Assembly: GCA_025345505.1 (NCBI GenBank)
Contig: JANVCC010000135.1
Coordinates: 292,676-356,675, forward strand
Reading direction: 5' to 3'
DNA length: 64,000 nucleotides
Origin: Todiramphus chloris collaris
Taxonomy: Eukaryota; Chordata; Aves; Coraciiformes; Alcedinidae
In this document: positions 1 to 11,817 of the stretch, one piece after another
How positions within the stretch are numbered: the first letter of the stretch is position 1
Layout: every line of letters starts with the position of its first letter
Notes under the pieces: generated by a model
What the model was told of the DNA's origin: nothing
Seen by the model: the letters and a program-made list of their open reading frames with translations, nothing else
The model's database searches: none
Translations under genes and position numbers: made by a program

Positions 1-3000
1 AATCCTCAAGTCCCCAGGACCCACAGGGCCCATCTGGAGAGGAAAAATAAATGCAAGGGCCAATGCAGCAAATGAGTCTGAAGAAAGCCTCAGCTCCCAG
101 AGGAAACCATCCAGACTGGATTGTTTTGCTTTGAGATGCTGGATGAATGGTGGATTTGGAGGGACTAGAGACAATCTTGCTGTGGGCTTGGAGGCAGGGA
201 GGCATGCTTATGTGATCTGGGACTCACCAGCACAGGCTGTACCTGCCAGCATGCCCTGGGGAGCAAAGGATGCCTGGGAAGCCAGTGTGCATGTAGATTA
301 TTTGTTGTTTGATATTTTCCCTTTAATGCTTTTGTCCTAAAATAAATATACAAAAGTTCAGGGCCCTGCAGGTTGTGTCTGTTAGCAAGAGAAACGGATG
401 ACTGAGTCAGTTATTGCTTTGGAGCAATCAATGCTATTTGTTTACCAGGATGGGCAAAGTCTAGTCTCCCTGGACACAACTTGCTCACAGCTCCTCAGGA
501 ACCTGCCCCAAAGCTGTCTCACCAGGCTGCCCACACAGCCCTGCCACCCCTCCTCTTCCTCCTTGGCCTTCCTGCTTGTGGGGAGGGCACACTCACCAGC
601 GTGGTACTGAGCGAACTGCCTGGCGAAGTGCTGCATGGGCCAGGGGATCTCCTGGGCTTTGGGGACAGAAGGACTTTGCCACAGGGCAGGAGGAGAGAAG
701 GCTCCTGCTTCATCCCAGCTTGGGGTGGTGATGGTCAGGGAGAAGGGGAAGCAGGATGTGCTCTGTGCCAGCAATGTCTCCATCACCCCGGGCACAAGCA
801 GGGAGCGTGCAGAGCACAGCGATGCTCACTGCATGCATCCCATCCCTGCCCAGTATGTCACCCACTGCATCCCAGCTCCAGCTGTTCCCCACACTAGCAC
901 AGCTGCCCTGACACAGCCATCATCCTCATCTGCCTCAGCCCCACATGAAGATCCTGATGCGAGGATCCCACACTCCAGCCCTCCAGACCTCCTAGTTCAG
1001 GCTTGTTCCCTCCCTAGGGACACTCTTTCAGCAAGGGGCTGGATCATGATCTGGGCCCCTGCGCTCGTTGCTGAGAACTGCATCCCCTTGTCAGAGGGTC
1101 TCAGTTGGCCTGTTCAGCAGAGCCCAGCTTGTTTGTCACTTGTCTGGCACTGCATTCCCTTGGAGTGTCACTAGAGTGTCTCTGGATTTTGCCCTGGGAG
1201 CCTGTTGGCTCTGGGATATTGCAGAGCAAATAAAGAGCAGAGATAAAGGGTCAGCATCACCCCATCAGAGAAAACATGATTCTCCAACCTCCACCCCAGT
1301 GACTGTGAAGGCCACGCAGGTCCACCACTGCTGTCACCTCCCACCCCAACCCTTGCTGGCCCCAAGCCTCTGCTTGTGCTTCTGCCTGGGGGCACAGGGA
1401 GGCCACGTGCCAGCTCCAGCAGGCAGCACACTGACTGACCTCACACCAAATACTATCTGCACGGCTTCAGTGCTTCTCCATTCTCAGCTCGTGGTGCCCT
1501 GGTCACCCTCATCCATGAGATCCCAGTGGTGGGGCTGCCTGTTCCTGCCCTCCGTGTCCACAGTGATCTTGTTTTTACCTTGCTGATGCTCATGGCACCA
1601 AGAGGTCCCTCTCCACCTCCTTTCTCCTTCACTGCCTTCATCCACTGACCGTGCCTTGGGCCCCAATCTCTTACTCTGTCCCTTCCATCTCCTGCCAAGT
1701 CCATGCTGGCCCTGAGCTTTCCATCTTCTGGTGTCCATGTGTATGGTCTGTCTGCCCCCACCGTGGTGTCTACCCCACAGTTGGTACCCAGCACTCTCCC
1801 TGCCATGATACCTGCCTCTGATGCAACCCTGAGTCCCACAGAAGCAGCCTTGACAGCACGGCTGGCCAGGGGTCCCCGAGACATGCCTGCCCTGCCAGGA
1901 GCAGGGGTGAGGGCAGCCCAGCCTCTCCCTTTCTCCGTGCACAGAGCAGCTCCTCTCCTGCCCAGCCCAATCTTCTTGGGCAAGTCAGAGCGTGAGCCGA
2001 GCTTCCTGCTGCTATGTCTCCCATCCCCTGGGTAAGTCATGCTGGGTGGGGCAGGTCTCATCTGGTCTCTTCTCCCTGAATCTCCTCCTGCCTCCCTTAG
2101 ACTGCAGCTGAAAAGCAGGATCTTGTGGCGAGAGGTCAAAGCTGCCCCAACAGCCAACAACTCTCATTCTGAGAATGTGGAAACCTCCTTTCATTGGTAC
2201 CTGCTTACAGAGACTAGTCTTCAGGGCTGGACCATCTCCCAGAAGTATCTGGATGCTGGCTGGAGATGGGTTTACAAGCAGGAGACCACTGGACTCTAAC
2301 AAAAGCAGAAAATGGGTGTAATTTTTGCAGAGGAGGTATGAATAGCAGGTCCCCCAGAGGAGGTGAGGCCATTGTAGAAAGCAGTGGGGACATGGTAGAT
2401 TCAGCTAATTCCTTGCTAAGCTGTGCTTCCAGAGAGCTTCCCTCTTCCTGCTCCTCCCTAGGCTCTCCTCCCTTTGTGCCAGCTCTGCCAAGACCCTCGG
2501 CAGCTCCTGAACTTGCAGGACATGAACCCACCAGTGTCCTGTGCAGGGTGTGGATTTGGGTTACTGCTCCTAGACCTTCACCCTGCCATGTCCAGGGGTG
2601 TAGAGATGGGAAGACAGCAAAGGAGGCCAAAGGATCACCCCACAAACACCTCATGCATAACACAGCTGACTGCTTCCTACCCAGGAGCCCCCGTGCTAAG
2701 CCACATGAGCAAGAATTGGAGTCTACAGGGGAATAAGCAGAGTGCCAGAAGCAGGGGATGGGAGGGAGGCCACCACAGACCAAGTCCCTGCCATGGGCCT
2801 GGTGCTGGGAACAGCAGGAGCTGCACCTTGGGGGTGGCTCACAGCCTGGGGAAGCTGATCATCCCCACGGGCTTCTGACAGTCGGGTAGTCTCTGGGAGG
2901 CTCTTCTCAAATCTGAATCCCAAGATGAGCTCAGGCTTTGAGCACCAAAGCTCAGCTCACCAGCAGGGTTTCATTTTTGGTGCTCTACTCTTTCTACTTG

Positions 3001-3279
3001 AAGAAATCTCTGGTGCTGCAGAGGATGGGTGGAGATTGGAAAAACCTTCCTGTTGCCTGCAGAAGTCTGCCTGAACCCTGAAGCAAGAAATTGATTAATC
3101 ACTGCTTGAATAATCGCAGGGCACCACAGACAATCTGTTCCCAATGGCCTGTGAAGGGAAGGGATGAGGTGGACATTGTGCCAGGGAGGTCAATCACCCC
3201 AGCCCATTTGCACATGAGCCCCAGAGTTGCTCCCAGAAGCTGGATTAAATGGTTTCTTTTTAAAAAAGAGATCTAATCT
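1..3279. other. upstream flank, no gene identified
   Basis: GC-moderate sequence with open frames on both strands that lack recognisable domains. An AATAAA at 341-346 followed by a GT-rich stretch (GGTTGTGTCTGTTAG, about 371-385) could be a poly(A) site of an upstream + strand gene, but no coding sequence precedes it in the window. Confidence 0.5.
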
Positions 3280-4400
3280 CTTCACAAAAGCTTGAGCAAT
3301 GCTGTGAGCCCATCATCTCCCTGAGAAAAGCTCTTCCAATCTTCAAATGCTTTCACCACTAGGACACTGGCTTTCAATTCAAGGCGGAATCTGCCTCTCT
3401 TTAGCTCCAGCTCGGCTCGTTTACACCTTTCTGTGGGAGTTAACGCTTCCCCACTATCTTTTCCACATGGGAGGACATAGGCCAGGTCCTCAGATCACCT
3501 GACAATGTACTTTTTAATGGAGCATCACTGCTTGAGGCCAAGCTTTTCAGCCTGTGGTCAGGTCTGTGGTGCTCCTTCAACCTCTCCTGGTATTTCTCTG
3601 CCTTCCTCTGAGCATGGGTTCCAGATGCAGCTCTCCAGCAGTGAGCTCTTTACCAGTGCTCCCCTTTCAGACACTCACAGCAGGGTGCACCAAGTTCATT
3701 TTGGGGTGCCTGTTCCCGCTGGCTCCTAATTCCTCTTCCATGGCAAATCTGCATCTCTGGATGGGGCAGGTACTCCTGGGAGGGCTTCAGATGAGCTCCC
3801 TTGGTTGCTGGTGAAAAGCCAGTGTTCGTATCTCCACCTGCATAGGCATGCCTGGAGTCACTGCTTTCCAAGATCTAGCGTGTGGAATTAGCATGCAAGC
3901 TTCATTTCCAGATATATTCCTGTGTTTATCTGCATGCAAACTCACCCTGACCATTTAACCAGGTGATTCAGCCTGAAACCCTCCTTGTTCCTTTCTGTCT
4001 CATCACCCTCGGTGTCGTTTTCCAGCTCTACCAGGAAAGATTTCGTATCTTCATCTACATCATTGATAAAAAATGTTTAATAGCAGTGGACGAAGAACAG
4101 GTCCCCAGGGGGAGGGAGGTAGAACTAGTGCTACTTATTGATATCTCCCCATTAGCAACTACCTCTGAGAGCTGCCAGGGAAGCATTTTTAATCCATCTA
4201 ATATGTGCCCTGTTAATTCCTTATAATGCAAGTTTTAATCAAAATGTCAGGTGGAAGTAAGTCAAAATGCCTCGGAGAGATCTGGGTATACTGTATCAAC
4301 ACAATTGCCTTTCTCAACCAGACTGGTAATCCTGTCAGAAAAAGACAACAGGTTCGTGTGACGAGCCCCACCAGCCCTGCCACCACGCTGGCTGCAGCTC
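3280..4400 (-). mobile_element. old CR1/L3-clade LINE relic, antisense, reverse-transcriptase part recognisable
   Basis: On the - strand, 4213-4360 translates to FLTGLPVWLRKAIVLIQYTQ and then ISPRHFDLLPPDILIKT. This follows the CR1/L3 reverse-transcriptase pattern FLTGLVDKGRAVDVVYLDFS-KAFD...ILIDKL with many substitutions. Further along (about 4035-4100) FFINDVDED corresponds to the (L)FNIFINDLD motif, in another frame. At 3300-3410 (- strand) LELKRGRFRLELK...VLVVKAFEDWKS resembles the C-terminal region RRGKFRLDIRK...VRVVKHWNKL. The order is correct for one decayed antisense element. The stretch 3420-3950 between them is not recognisable to me. Non-functional. Confidence 0.6.
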
Positions 4401-4799
4401 CTGCTTCTGGGGACCTTGTGTCACCGTTCGTTCCTTGACTCGGGGTCCGTGTGTGGACCAAAAACCCACCGGAGACCCGCAAAGCCCCTAAGTAATACCC
4501 TCACTCCCTTCTCCTAGCTTATAACCTGCGTTTCCTCCTCATTTGAAGTGATGTTTTGGGGATGATGGTCCCTGAGAAAGGGGATAAGTTTTCAAGGGTG
4601 GACGAGGATGTCTCTAATGCTCAGTCCCAAGGGTCCGTCCCAGGAGAAGCTTGCAGCGTGGCGATGGTGAAGCCTGTGCAGCCCTGAGATATGAGGTGGG
4701 CTGAGTGCTGTGGGAGGACCAGAGCTCAGGGGCTTCCCTGGCTTGCAGGATCTTTCATCCTCCGTCACCACAAAGCCCGGCCAGATCTGCATTTGCAGC

Positions 4800-5470
4800 A
4801 GCCCACAGAAGCTGCCTCTGTTGTCTTATTTTTGTTATTTTTGAGAGGATATTTTAGCGCTGAGCACATTCCCTCCTGTTGCCATGGCAGCCGTGACAGG
4901 GGTTATATACCGTGAGAAAAATAGCAAAATTAATGAGTGAGTGAAAGTGCAGCCGAGAGAAAAACAAGGTTAAAAAAAGAGTTAAAACAGTAATAAAAAC
5001 AATCTCCCAATAATTTGGCAGTGAGCGTCCCACAGGCAAACCAGGCAGCGACCATCCGGGCCTCTCAGCCCCTCCGTCGATCCCGGCATTGGGGGGGGGG
5101 GTCCATCAGCCACCCCCATCCCATGGCCAGCGCATCTCCCGGCTCCCGGTCCCAGGGATGCACCTTTCCCGCAGCATCCCGCTCAATGCTCCGGATCGGG
5201 CCGAAAACCGCCCAGCCCCTTCCCCCGCGAACCTGCAGCCCTTCATTACGTGGCAGGCATGCGGAGGAGCAGCTCTTTAATGTGCTCATTTCCTTGCATT
5301 TGGGTTTTGAGGATCTTTTTGTTTTTAATTGTAGAAACAAGCGAATTGTCAGAACATCTGTGTTATTAGCATTTGCTGCCCAAATCCGTGCTGCTGCTTC
5401 TCCTGCGGAGCCCAGAGCTGATGAGAGAGAGAACAGAAGAGCCTTTGAACTCCTTGCAGCAGACGGCAGC
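4800..5470. promoter_or_regulatory. AT-rich upstream block with an RFX X-box-like palindrome
   Basis: GTTGCCATGGCAGC at 4878-4891 differs by one base from the RFX X-box consensus GTTGCCATGGCAAC. It is followed by AT-rich sequence (4910-5010, many AAT/TAA runs) and a second AT-rich piece at 5270-5380 inside otherwise GC-rich DNA, as seen in conserved non-coding elements. It lies 3-3.5 kb upstream of the presumed promoter. Function is inferred. Confidence 0.3.
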
Positions 5471-7630
5471 CAGGTTGCTGCGTGTGTGTGTTGGGGAGGG
5501 GGTATTTATTCTCTTGTAAGGTTCATTTGCTCTCCGTGTTTCCCTTTCTTCTTACTTTCCCAGAGATTTAGCTGGATGCTCTTCCCTCGCAGGCTTTGTT
5601 CTTCTGACAAGGCCCCACCAGTGCCACAAAGCAGCTGTCTCTGCGTTACACCAGAGCATCCAGGCACGAGGTACCCTCTGCACGGGTCAAGCCAGCACCT
5701 CCAGCAGCATCTCCAGGGATGGTGGCACTGCCAGCGCCAATGGGCAGTTGGGTGGGAAGGATCTGGAGGGGCTCACAAAAAAAACTCTGCAGCCAAAGCT
5801 GCAGTTTGATGGTTTCCCATTGCTCAGACTGGTCCTGCTGCCTGGGAAATGGCAAAAATAAGGCAAGGACCAGTAACTCATACTGTAACACCAGGGAAGG
5901 GCAGTGCCAGCATTGGGCTTTCCTTACTGTCCGAGGGCACTCTGGGAGAAGCTTGGCTGTTTTCAAAGGCATCAGGCAGAGGAGGAAGGTAGAGACAGGC
6001 AAATTACCCCTGGGATGGAGGCCTCTGGTGGCTTGGGCACATGTTCTGCCAGCTCCACTGGCCACTGGGAGCTGCTGGCACTGCAGAGGGCTTTGCCAGG
6101 CAGCTCCTCTGGGCTGCAGAGAGGTGGCTTCTGAGGCTGGGACAGTTTTTTCACCTAGGCTTTTAAGAGCCTGGACCTGCCTCTCAGAAACGTGGTTGAG
6201 CAGGGGTTCCAGATAGCAGGTACCCCCCAGATAAGTGGCATCAAGTACATGGTGTGCGTGCGTACGCAGCTTCCCCAGATGCTCCCTGCCAGTGACTACC
6301 TGTGCCTCTTGCGAAAGAGGGACCTTTGGTCATCCGTGATCTCTTCAGTTTGCCTTTGCCGCTCCAGACAGCTTTGGGTCCACAGGGTCATTTCCGCAGT
6401 TCTTCCCTTTGCTACAGCTCTCCATCCCTCTAAGGAGGTTGACAAATTAAATCTCGTGTTGTCTCCAGGGGGATTAATTCCCTCGCTCTGTCCAGATCCC
6501 TGGCTTATGCCATATCAGGAGGGTAAACCCTGACAAACTCCACAGCTCCTTTCCCTGCTCTTCCATGGTGAACTTTGACCTTCCCTGAGTTCTCACTTCA
6601 CATCTTCTGCTAAACTGGCTTCATGAGAATTGACACACAGAAAAAAACCCCAAACAAACAAAACACACAGACGGCCTTCCTCCAGGAAAGGCTCGGAGGA
6701 GAGCAGGGGTTTCCACCCAGAGGGGATGACTCTTCAGCCCCTTTCTCAGCAGGAAGAAGCCCTGCCAGGGGCTGAGCTCCTATCTTTCAGGGGGGAAAAG
6801 TGGGGTGATTTGGGCTGAGCCAGAGCTCCTCGGATCAGGCCAGCATAGCCTCTAGATGGTGCAGTCATCGCAGCTGAGCTGAGCATGTGTGCAGCGAAGG
6901 GAGCTGCGCAACAGGTTGGCGTAGCTCAGCGGGAAGCGATGCTCCCATCCTCACGCTGCGGCGAAAGCAGAAAGGACTTTCCAGCATCCTGGCCAGAAAT
7001 CCGCACTGCAACCGGCTGAGAAGGCGGGTGCTGCTTGGTGAAGGGGCCCCGCAGCCCCATGAGGTGCCCAGCCCTTACAGGGTGCTGAAAGCCACCCTGG
7101 CATCTCCATCTGAGAGAGCTGAGGCCTTTGGCAGGGCCAGGCTGCAGATCCAGCCCGCTGGCAGGGAGCACCGGCTCTCCTCGCAGGAACACAGCGGCCA
7201 GTGGAGGCATCGAGGGAAGGGGCACACTTGAAGCACGCTGTCCCCAGGCCCCCCCTGGGACTTGCACTTGCCCATCCAAGGTCCCACGGGGGCCTGTGGG
7301 CGAGTGAAGACTCAGGTGAGGCAGCGAAGCTTGCGAAGGCATCGCAAGGGCAGCTGGGAGCTTGCAGGTGCTTTGGGGAGCTCGCAGGTGCTCTCTGCTC
7401 CCGAGTTCTGACACCCTGCAATAAAACCATGATTCACCAAGGTGTGACGGGAAGGGACAGTGGCTTTTCCAGGCCCTGCTGCCTCACCTGGGCAGGGCTG
7501 TAGGAGCCATTGTGTGCAGCCTGCCGGGGGCCCTGCTCAGTTGGGGGGATCCGAAGAGGGGTGGGCCCTTAGTACGGTGGGCTGGGCTGCCGACAGAGCC
7601 CCCTTTCCCCGTGCTGCAGGGGTGCAAAAA
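5470..7630. other. upstream flank, nothing recognised
   Basis: GC-rich single-copy-looking sequence between the AT-rich block and the CpG island. Open frames exist on both strands but have no recognisable domain, signal peptide or splice-linked continuation. Confidence 0.5.
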
Positions 7631-7633
7631 AGA

Positions 7634-7683
7634 AATGAATGAATGAAATGAATGAACGAGCGAACGAATGAATGAATGAATAA
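7634..7683. repeat. (GAAT)n microsatellite
   Basis: Interrupted tetranucleotide array with AATGAATG repeats and GAACGAGC variants, at the upstream edge of the CpG island. Confidence 0.9.
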
Positions 7684-8183
7684 GCAAGAACATTGGGAGG
7701 GGAGCGAAAGGGGAGCCCCATCCCACACGTGAGTGAAGGGGTCCCCTCGGTGAGAGGGTCCCGGAGGGTTGCGGGGTCCCCCCTCTTCCACCCACGGGGT
7801 GGGTTTGAAGTGGTGCCCGCAGCCCGGGACCGGGCGGTGGAACACGGGGCGGGGGGGGGGGAGGGGGGGGTGGTGGCTCTACCCGGCAGCCGATGCCCGG
7901 CTCATTCCGACCCGACTGTGCTCGGGATCTGATAAGGAGCCGGAGCTCCACCTCCCCGTGGTGGCGGCGAGAGGCGGAGGCAGCGGGGGGGGGGGAGCGA
8001 GGCGGGGGGGATGGAAGGGGCCGTGCCTGCGCTGCGCTTCTCTTGCACATCCTCACACACACCGAGGGACGGAGGCGGGCACGGACGGAGCTGCCCACCG
8101 GGGCTGCCGCCAGCCCTGCCGCCGCCGCTCCGCCGGAGGAGCCGCAGCCCCGGCCCGGGGGAGGGGGGCGGTTCCCACGGGAC

Positions 8184-8251
8184 TTTTTTTTTTTTCCCCC
8201 TCCCCTTTTTTTTTTTTTTTTTTTTTTTTTTCCCCCTTTTTTTTTTTTTTT
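8184..8251. repeat. T/C homopolymer block in the CpG island
   Basis: Runs of T (up to about 26) separated by short C runs, a pure pyrimidine tract on the + strand just upstream of the candidate first exon. Homopolymers this long are prone to length errors in assemblies. Confidence 0.9.
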
Positions 8252-8259
8252 AAATTTGG

Positions 8260-8385
8260 TTTTCATCCGTGGATAACGATCGAGAAGGTGGGGGAAGCCC
8301 GGTCCCGGCGGGGAGGAGGCGATGCAGACGCCGCTGGATCAGCGCGCAAAGCGCCGGCACGGAGGGCAGCGCCGGCCGCATCCAA
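8260..8385 (+). other. PCDH1: candidate PCDH1 exon 1 (5' UTR), ends at a splice donor
   Basis: The sequence CCAA|GTAAGAG at 8382-8392 is the best-looking splice donor I noticed in the CpG island, so an exon ending at 8385 is proposed; the 5' boundary is arbitrary. The segment contains an ATG at 8322 with G at -3. If this donor joins the acceptor ending at 14267, the ATG is in frame with the PCDH1 start at 14285. Other donors in the island (for example CACG|GTGACT near 8650) are possible. Only a transcript or CAGE map could settle this. Confidence 0.3.
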
Positions 8386-8694
8386 GTAAGAGCTGCGGCA
8401 GGGCCGGGAGCTCCCGCCCGCCGAGAGCTGCGGAGCGGGTGCGGAGAGCTGCGGGATGCCCCGGGCGGGAGCGCGGAGCCGAGCGACGGCGGGAACGACG
8501 CTGACGAGCATCCCGTTCTTCTCTCTCGCTCCGCGCCTCTCCGCGTAGGGTTCCGCGGGCAGCGGCGGGCGGCGGCTCCCGGTTCTCGGTCCCGCCTGGC
8601 GCTGCCACTTGTTGTGCGGCGCGGAGCGGGGCCAACCCGGGGCTGTTCACGGTGACTGTGGGGGGGGGGTGCGGCTGTATCGGGGGTGGCTCTG

Positions 8695-8719
8695 GGTGTG
8701 TGTGTGTGCGTGCGTGTGT
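8695..8719. repeat. (TG)n/(TGCG)n microsatellite
   Basis: Alternating TG with CG substitutions within the CpG island. Confidence 0.85.
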
Positions 8720-9045
8720 CCGTCCCCCCACCCCAGTTTCAGCTCTGAGTGGGTGCGCCCGGGGTGTGAGCGCGGCTCGGGGTGCGCTGGTGCGTGGGAG
8801 CGAGAGAAGTTGCGGATGAGCTGGGAGCCGGGGGTGGGTACCGGGAACGGGGCTGTGCGTGTTTGCGTGTGGGGGAGAAGCGGTGCGGAGGGGGTCTGGC
8901 AAGGTGTTCACGCCCGTGTCCGTGGCGGGCTGTCTCTGCGGGTGTGTGCGTGGCGGGGTACGGGAGAGGTGTGCGTGTCGCGGAGCGGGCTGCGGTTGTG
9001 CGCGGGGAGCGGAGGGTGTGTTGGGGGGGGTGTTCCAGGAGCGGA

Positions 9046-9080
9046 GTGTGTGTGTTTGTGTGTGTGTGTGCGTGTGTGTG
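9046..9080. repeat. (TG)n microsatellite
   Basis: Alternating purine-pyrimidine array GTGTGTGTTTGTGTG continuing with CG substitutions, second of the TG tracts in the island. Confidence 0.85.
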
Positions 9081-10161
9081 AGCGGGGGGTGCGTGCCTGT
9101 GCCGTAGGAAAAAAAAAAAAAAACCCGTTTCCCTGCTTGGACGCCGAGGATGAGGGTGAAGCCGGCGCTGGGAGAGCGGCTCCCGTGTGTTTGCCGCGGA
9201 TGTCTGTGTGTCTTCGTCCGTGCGCCTGTCTGTGTTGCCTGCCTGTGCGTATGTCTGTGTGTGCGAGCGGCTGGCGGGAGGCCCCCGTTCTCCCCCCGGG
9301 GCTCGCAGGGGACCGGCGGAACCGGGCGCTCCCTGCTGCTGACGGGCAGCCCGGGCAACCCGGCCGGGGCGCCGAGCCCGGCCTTCATCCTCCCTCCCTC
9401 GCAGCCGGTGTGCCGGGAGCCGCGGCGTTCCCCGGCACCCTGCGAGGCAGAAGGTCCCCTACCCGTCCTCTCCAAGCCTTCCCCGCATCTCCACCCCGGT
9501 CCCTCCGGGCTGCAGTCTGGGGAAGAGCCGTTCCCGCTACTGCCGGTTCCCTGCGGCCCTGGCGGGGGTTTCAGGCCCGCGACATTTTGCCTTCTCCAGA
9601 ACATCCCTCCAGGCCAAGGATGGGGGTAGGAGGGGAACAGGAGCCCGGCAGGGCTCTGGGGGAGACCCCGGGGGGGCAGGCTGGGTGCTGCCGCCCTGGA
9701 GAGGCTCTGACAGGTCTCTGCCTCGCTGGCTGCCGGAGTTGGAAAAGGATGTGGAGAAGGAGGCAGAAGGAGGGATGGCCCCGGGCTTCGCCCTCTTTTT
9801 CATTACCGTGCAGTTCTTAAGAGATGATTTTAGGGTAAAGCTGTTCCTAAGTGAGTGGGGATCCTCATCACGGGGTGCTGTGGCTCTGGGTGCTTGGGCC
9901 CCGAGCCTGCATGAATGCCGAGCAGCCGCAGTGGCTACGGGAGCCGAAGGAAACCGTGGGACGTGCCACGAGATGCCCAGGATTCAGCCCAGCCGTGCCT
10001 TCGACGCGGGAATGAACATCAGTGGCCGTTTTATGGGGCGATATGGTCCTTGGTTTCAGCCCCTGGCATGGAGAGGAGCCCACGGGGACGTGATGAGCGT
10101 TTGCTGCTCGCTCGGATGTTGCTTCTGCTCCAGCTCTGAGCTGAGCGTTTGGGCAGAGCTT

Positions 10162-10180
10162 GGGGGGGGGGGGGGGGGGG
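10162..10180. repeat. poly-G run
   Basis: Nineteen G in a row after GAGCTT; able to form intra- or intermolecular G-quadruplex and likely to be mis-sized in assemblies. Confidence 0.9.
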
Positions 10181-10438
10181 TTTGGGATTTGTGTGCTCAG
10201 TGCAGGGTTTGGATAGACTTGCGAGCATGGCTCGGAGCCACGCAATCAGCCGTTGGGAGCAATAAGAGGGTGGACTTTGGTGCCCGTTCCCGGAGCAGTG
10301 CTGCCTTCTGTGGAACGGGGCCAAGGGGCTGTGGGAATCACAGAGAGCACAGGCTTGTTCAAGCAGTTGCTTAAATTCTCGGTGCTTTATACTTTATAAT
10401 CTCTCTCTCATTAGGGTTTGGGGTTTTTTTTCCGGGGG

Positions 10439-10538
10439 NNNNNNNNNNNNNNNNNNNNNNNNNNNNNNNNNNNNNNNNNNNNNNNNNNNNNNNNNNNNNN
10501 NNNNNNNNNNNNNNNNNNNNNNNNNNNNNNNNNNNNNN
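10439..10538. other. assembly gap (100 N)
   Basis: Exactly 100 N, the conventional size for a gap of unknown length. It is flanked by G runs on both sides (five before, sixteen after), so sequencing probably failed in a poly-G or G-quadruplex tract within intron 1. Confidence 0.98.
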
Positions 10539-10898
10539 GGGGGGGGGGGGGGGGTGTATGGCTGAATTCTATAGGATTTTGCATGTCACTGTCCTCCGAG
10601 AGCTTCCCAGTCATGCATTAAGCAGCGTGACTAACGCCTCTCTCATGTGGTTCAGTCTCTCTCACACTCTCCCCGTAGGGAGAATTGTGTGTGCGGAGGA
10701 ATAGTTGTTTTGGGAGGGGTTTTTATTTTTAAGTGCTCTCTGCTCTGCCAGCAGGTCGGAAAAAGGTGCCTGGCACCGGAGAAAAAAGTGTGGGATGGTC
10801 CTTAGATCCCATGGGAAAATATCCCGATGCCTTGGACTGGCCTCTGAGAAGCCTCCATCTCCTGCACAGACGTGCTTTTCCCGGGTGGTGGAGGTTTC

Positions 10899-10928
10899 TT
10901 CCTCCTCCTCCTCCTCCTCCTCTTCCTC
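10899..10928. repeat. (TCC)n microsatellite
   Basis: TTCCTCCTCCTCC-type array in intron 1. Confidence 0.9.
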
Positions 10929-11817
10929 ACGCCCAGCTCTGGGCTTTCACGTCTGCGCTGTGTCATTCGCACCCCGAGGCACTGAGCAGGATTCCTTACC
11001 CCAGCGATCCGGGGGCACGTCCAGACTGAGCGGTGGTCCCACTCAGATTCCCAGCTTCTCGCTTCCTCCAGCCTCTCTGCTTTGGAGGTTTCCTTCACCT
11101 GTGGGAATCGGGACTGAGTTCAGGGTCCAGTCCGTTTTTGGAAGCACGGGTGCTGGGCACCCTGGGGTGACTCCCTTCCTCCTCCGGGCTGGCACAGGGC
11201 TCGTGCTGTTTCCAGCTCCTGGGGCCCTCCCTCCTTGCTCAGTCAGGGCCATGTGAGGTATTGCCCCACGCTGGAACTCTCACCTTTACCTGCGATATTC
11301 CACCTCACACCAAGGCTTAGTCAGGACGGTGCTATGTCATCGGCAGCCACGGCCCAGCCTAGTGTAAACAGGCTTGTGCAAGACAGCCCAGAGGTGTGTG
11401 CGGGTGCCTCTCCTGGCTGGGCACCTTCTGGGAGCCCCTTCCCAGCAACCAGGGCTGCCTTTCTGGCCCTTTTCCCCGTCCTCACCACATGAAAGGAGCA
11501 CAGGGCAACAGGGTGATGCTGCTCAGTGTGGGTTCGGACGCTCCGTGAAGGCAGGTAGGTGCGCAGGGGTGTCCGGTGGGGGTGCACACGCATGCTGCAG
11601 TCAGACACAAGCGTGTGACCCAGCTAGGGCTTGCACACGCACACAGTGCAAGTGTCCCCACGCCAGGTGACATCACACGTATGCACACCCGGTGGTGACA
11701 GGGGCATGTGCACGTGTGTGTGTGTGTGTCCCCCCCAACAGGCGCACGCGTCACTCGGTGCACGCACACGTGCGCGCCCGTGCGGGAACGCAAACGTGTC
11801 TGGTGTCTCTTTCTCTG

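Larger units (their letters stand above)
7690..9640 (+). promoter_or_regulatory. PCDH1: CpG island / probable PCDH1 promoter region
   Basis: A stretch of very high G+C and frequent CpG, clearly different from the flanks. It contains GGGCGG-type Sp1-like boxes (for example near 7846-7860) and long G runs, interrupted by a C/T homopolymer block at 8184-8251. No TATA box stands out, so an Sp1-type dispersed initiation is inferred. It lies 5-6 kb upstream of the first PCDH1 coding exon on the same strand, which fits the usual arrangement of a CpG-island promoter and non-coding first exon. The exact transcription start cannot be read from sequence. Several long open frames run through the block on both strands, but they are what a GC-rich, stop-poor sequence produces and are not called as genes. 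Confidence 0.65.

Noticed and set aside
1453-2160. 235-codon frame on the - strand
   Set aside because: No recognisable domain, overlaps other equally long frames on both strands; ordinary GC-moderate shadow.
5015-5809. 264-codon + strand frame upstream of PCDH1
   Set aside because: No domain or signal; spans an AT-rich non-coding-looking block and a G homopolymer; no matching splice sites seen.
8339-9820. Long open frames on both strands in the CpG island (403 codons +, 421 codons -)
   Set aside because: Low-complexity Pro/Arg/Cys/Val-rich translations in a stop-poor GC-rich island with TG repeats; no domain or splice support.
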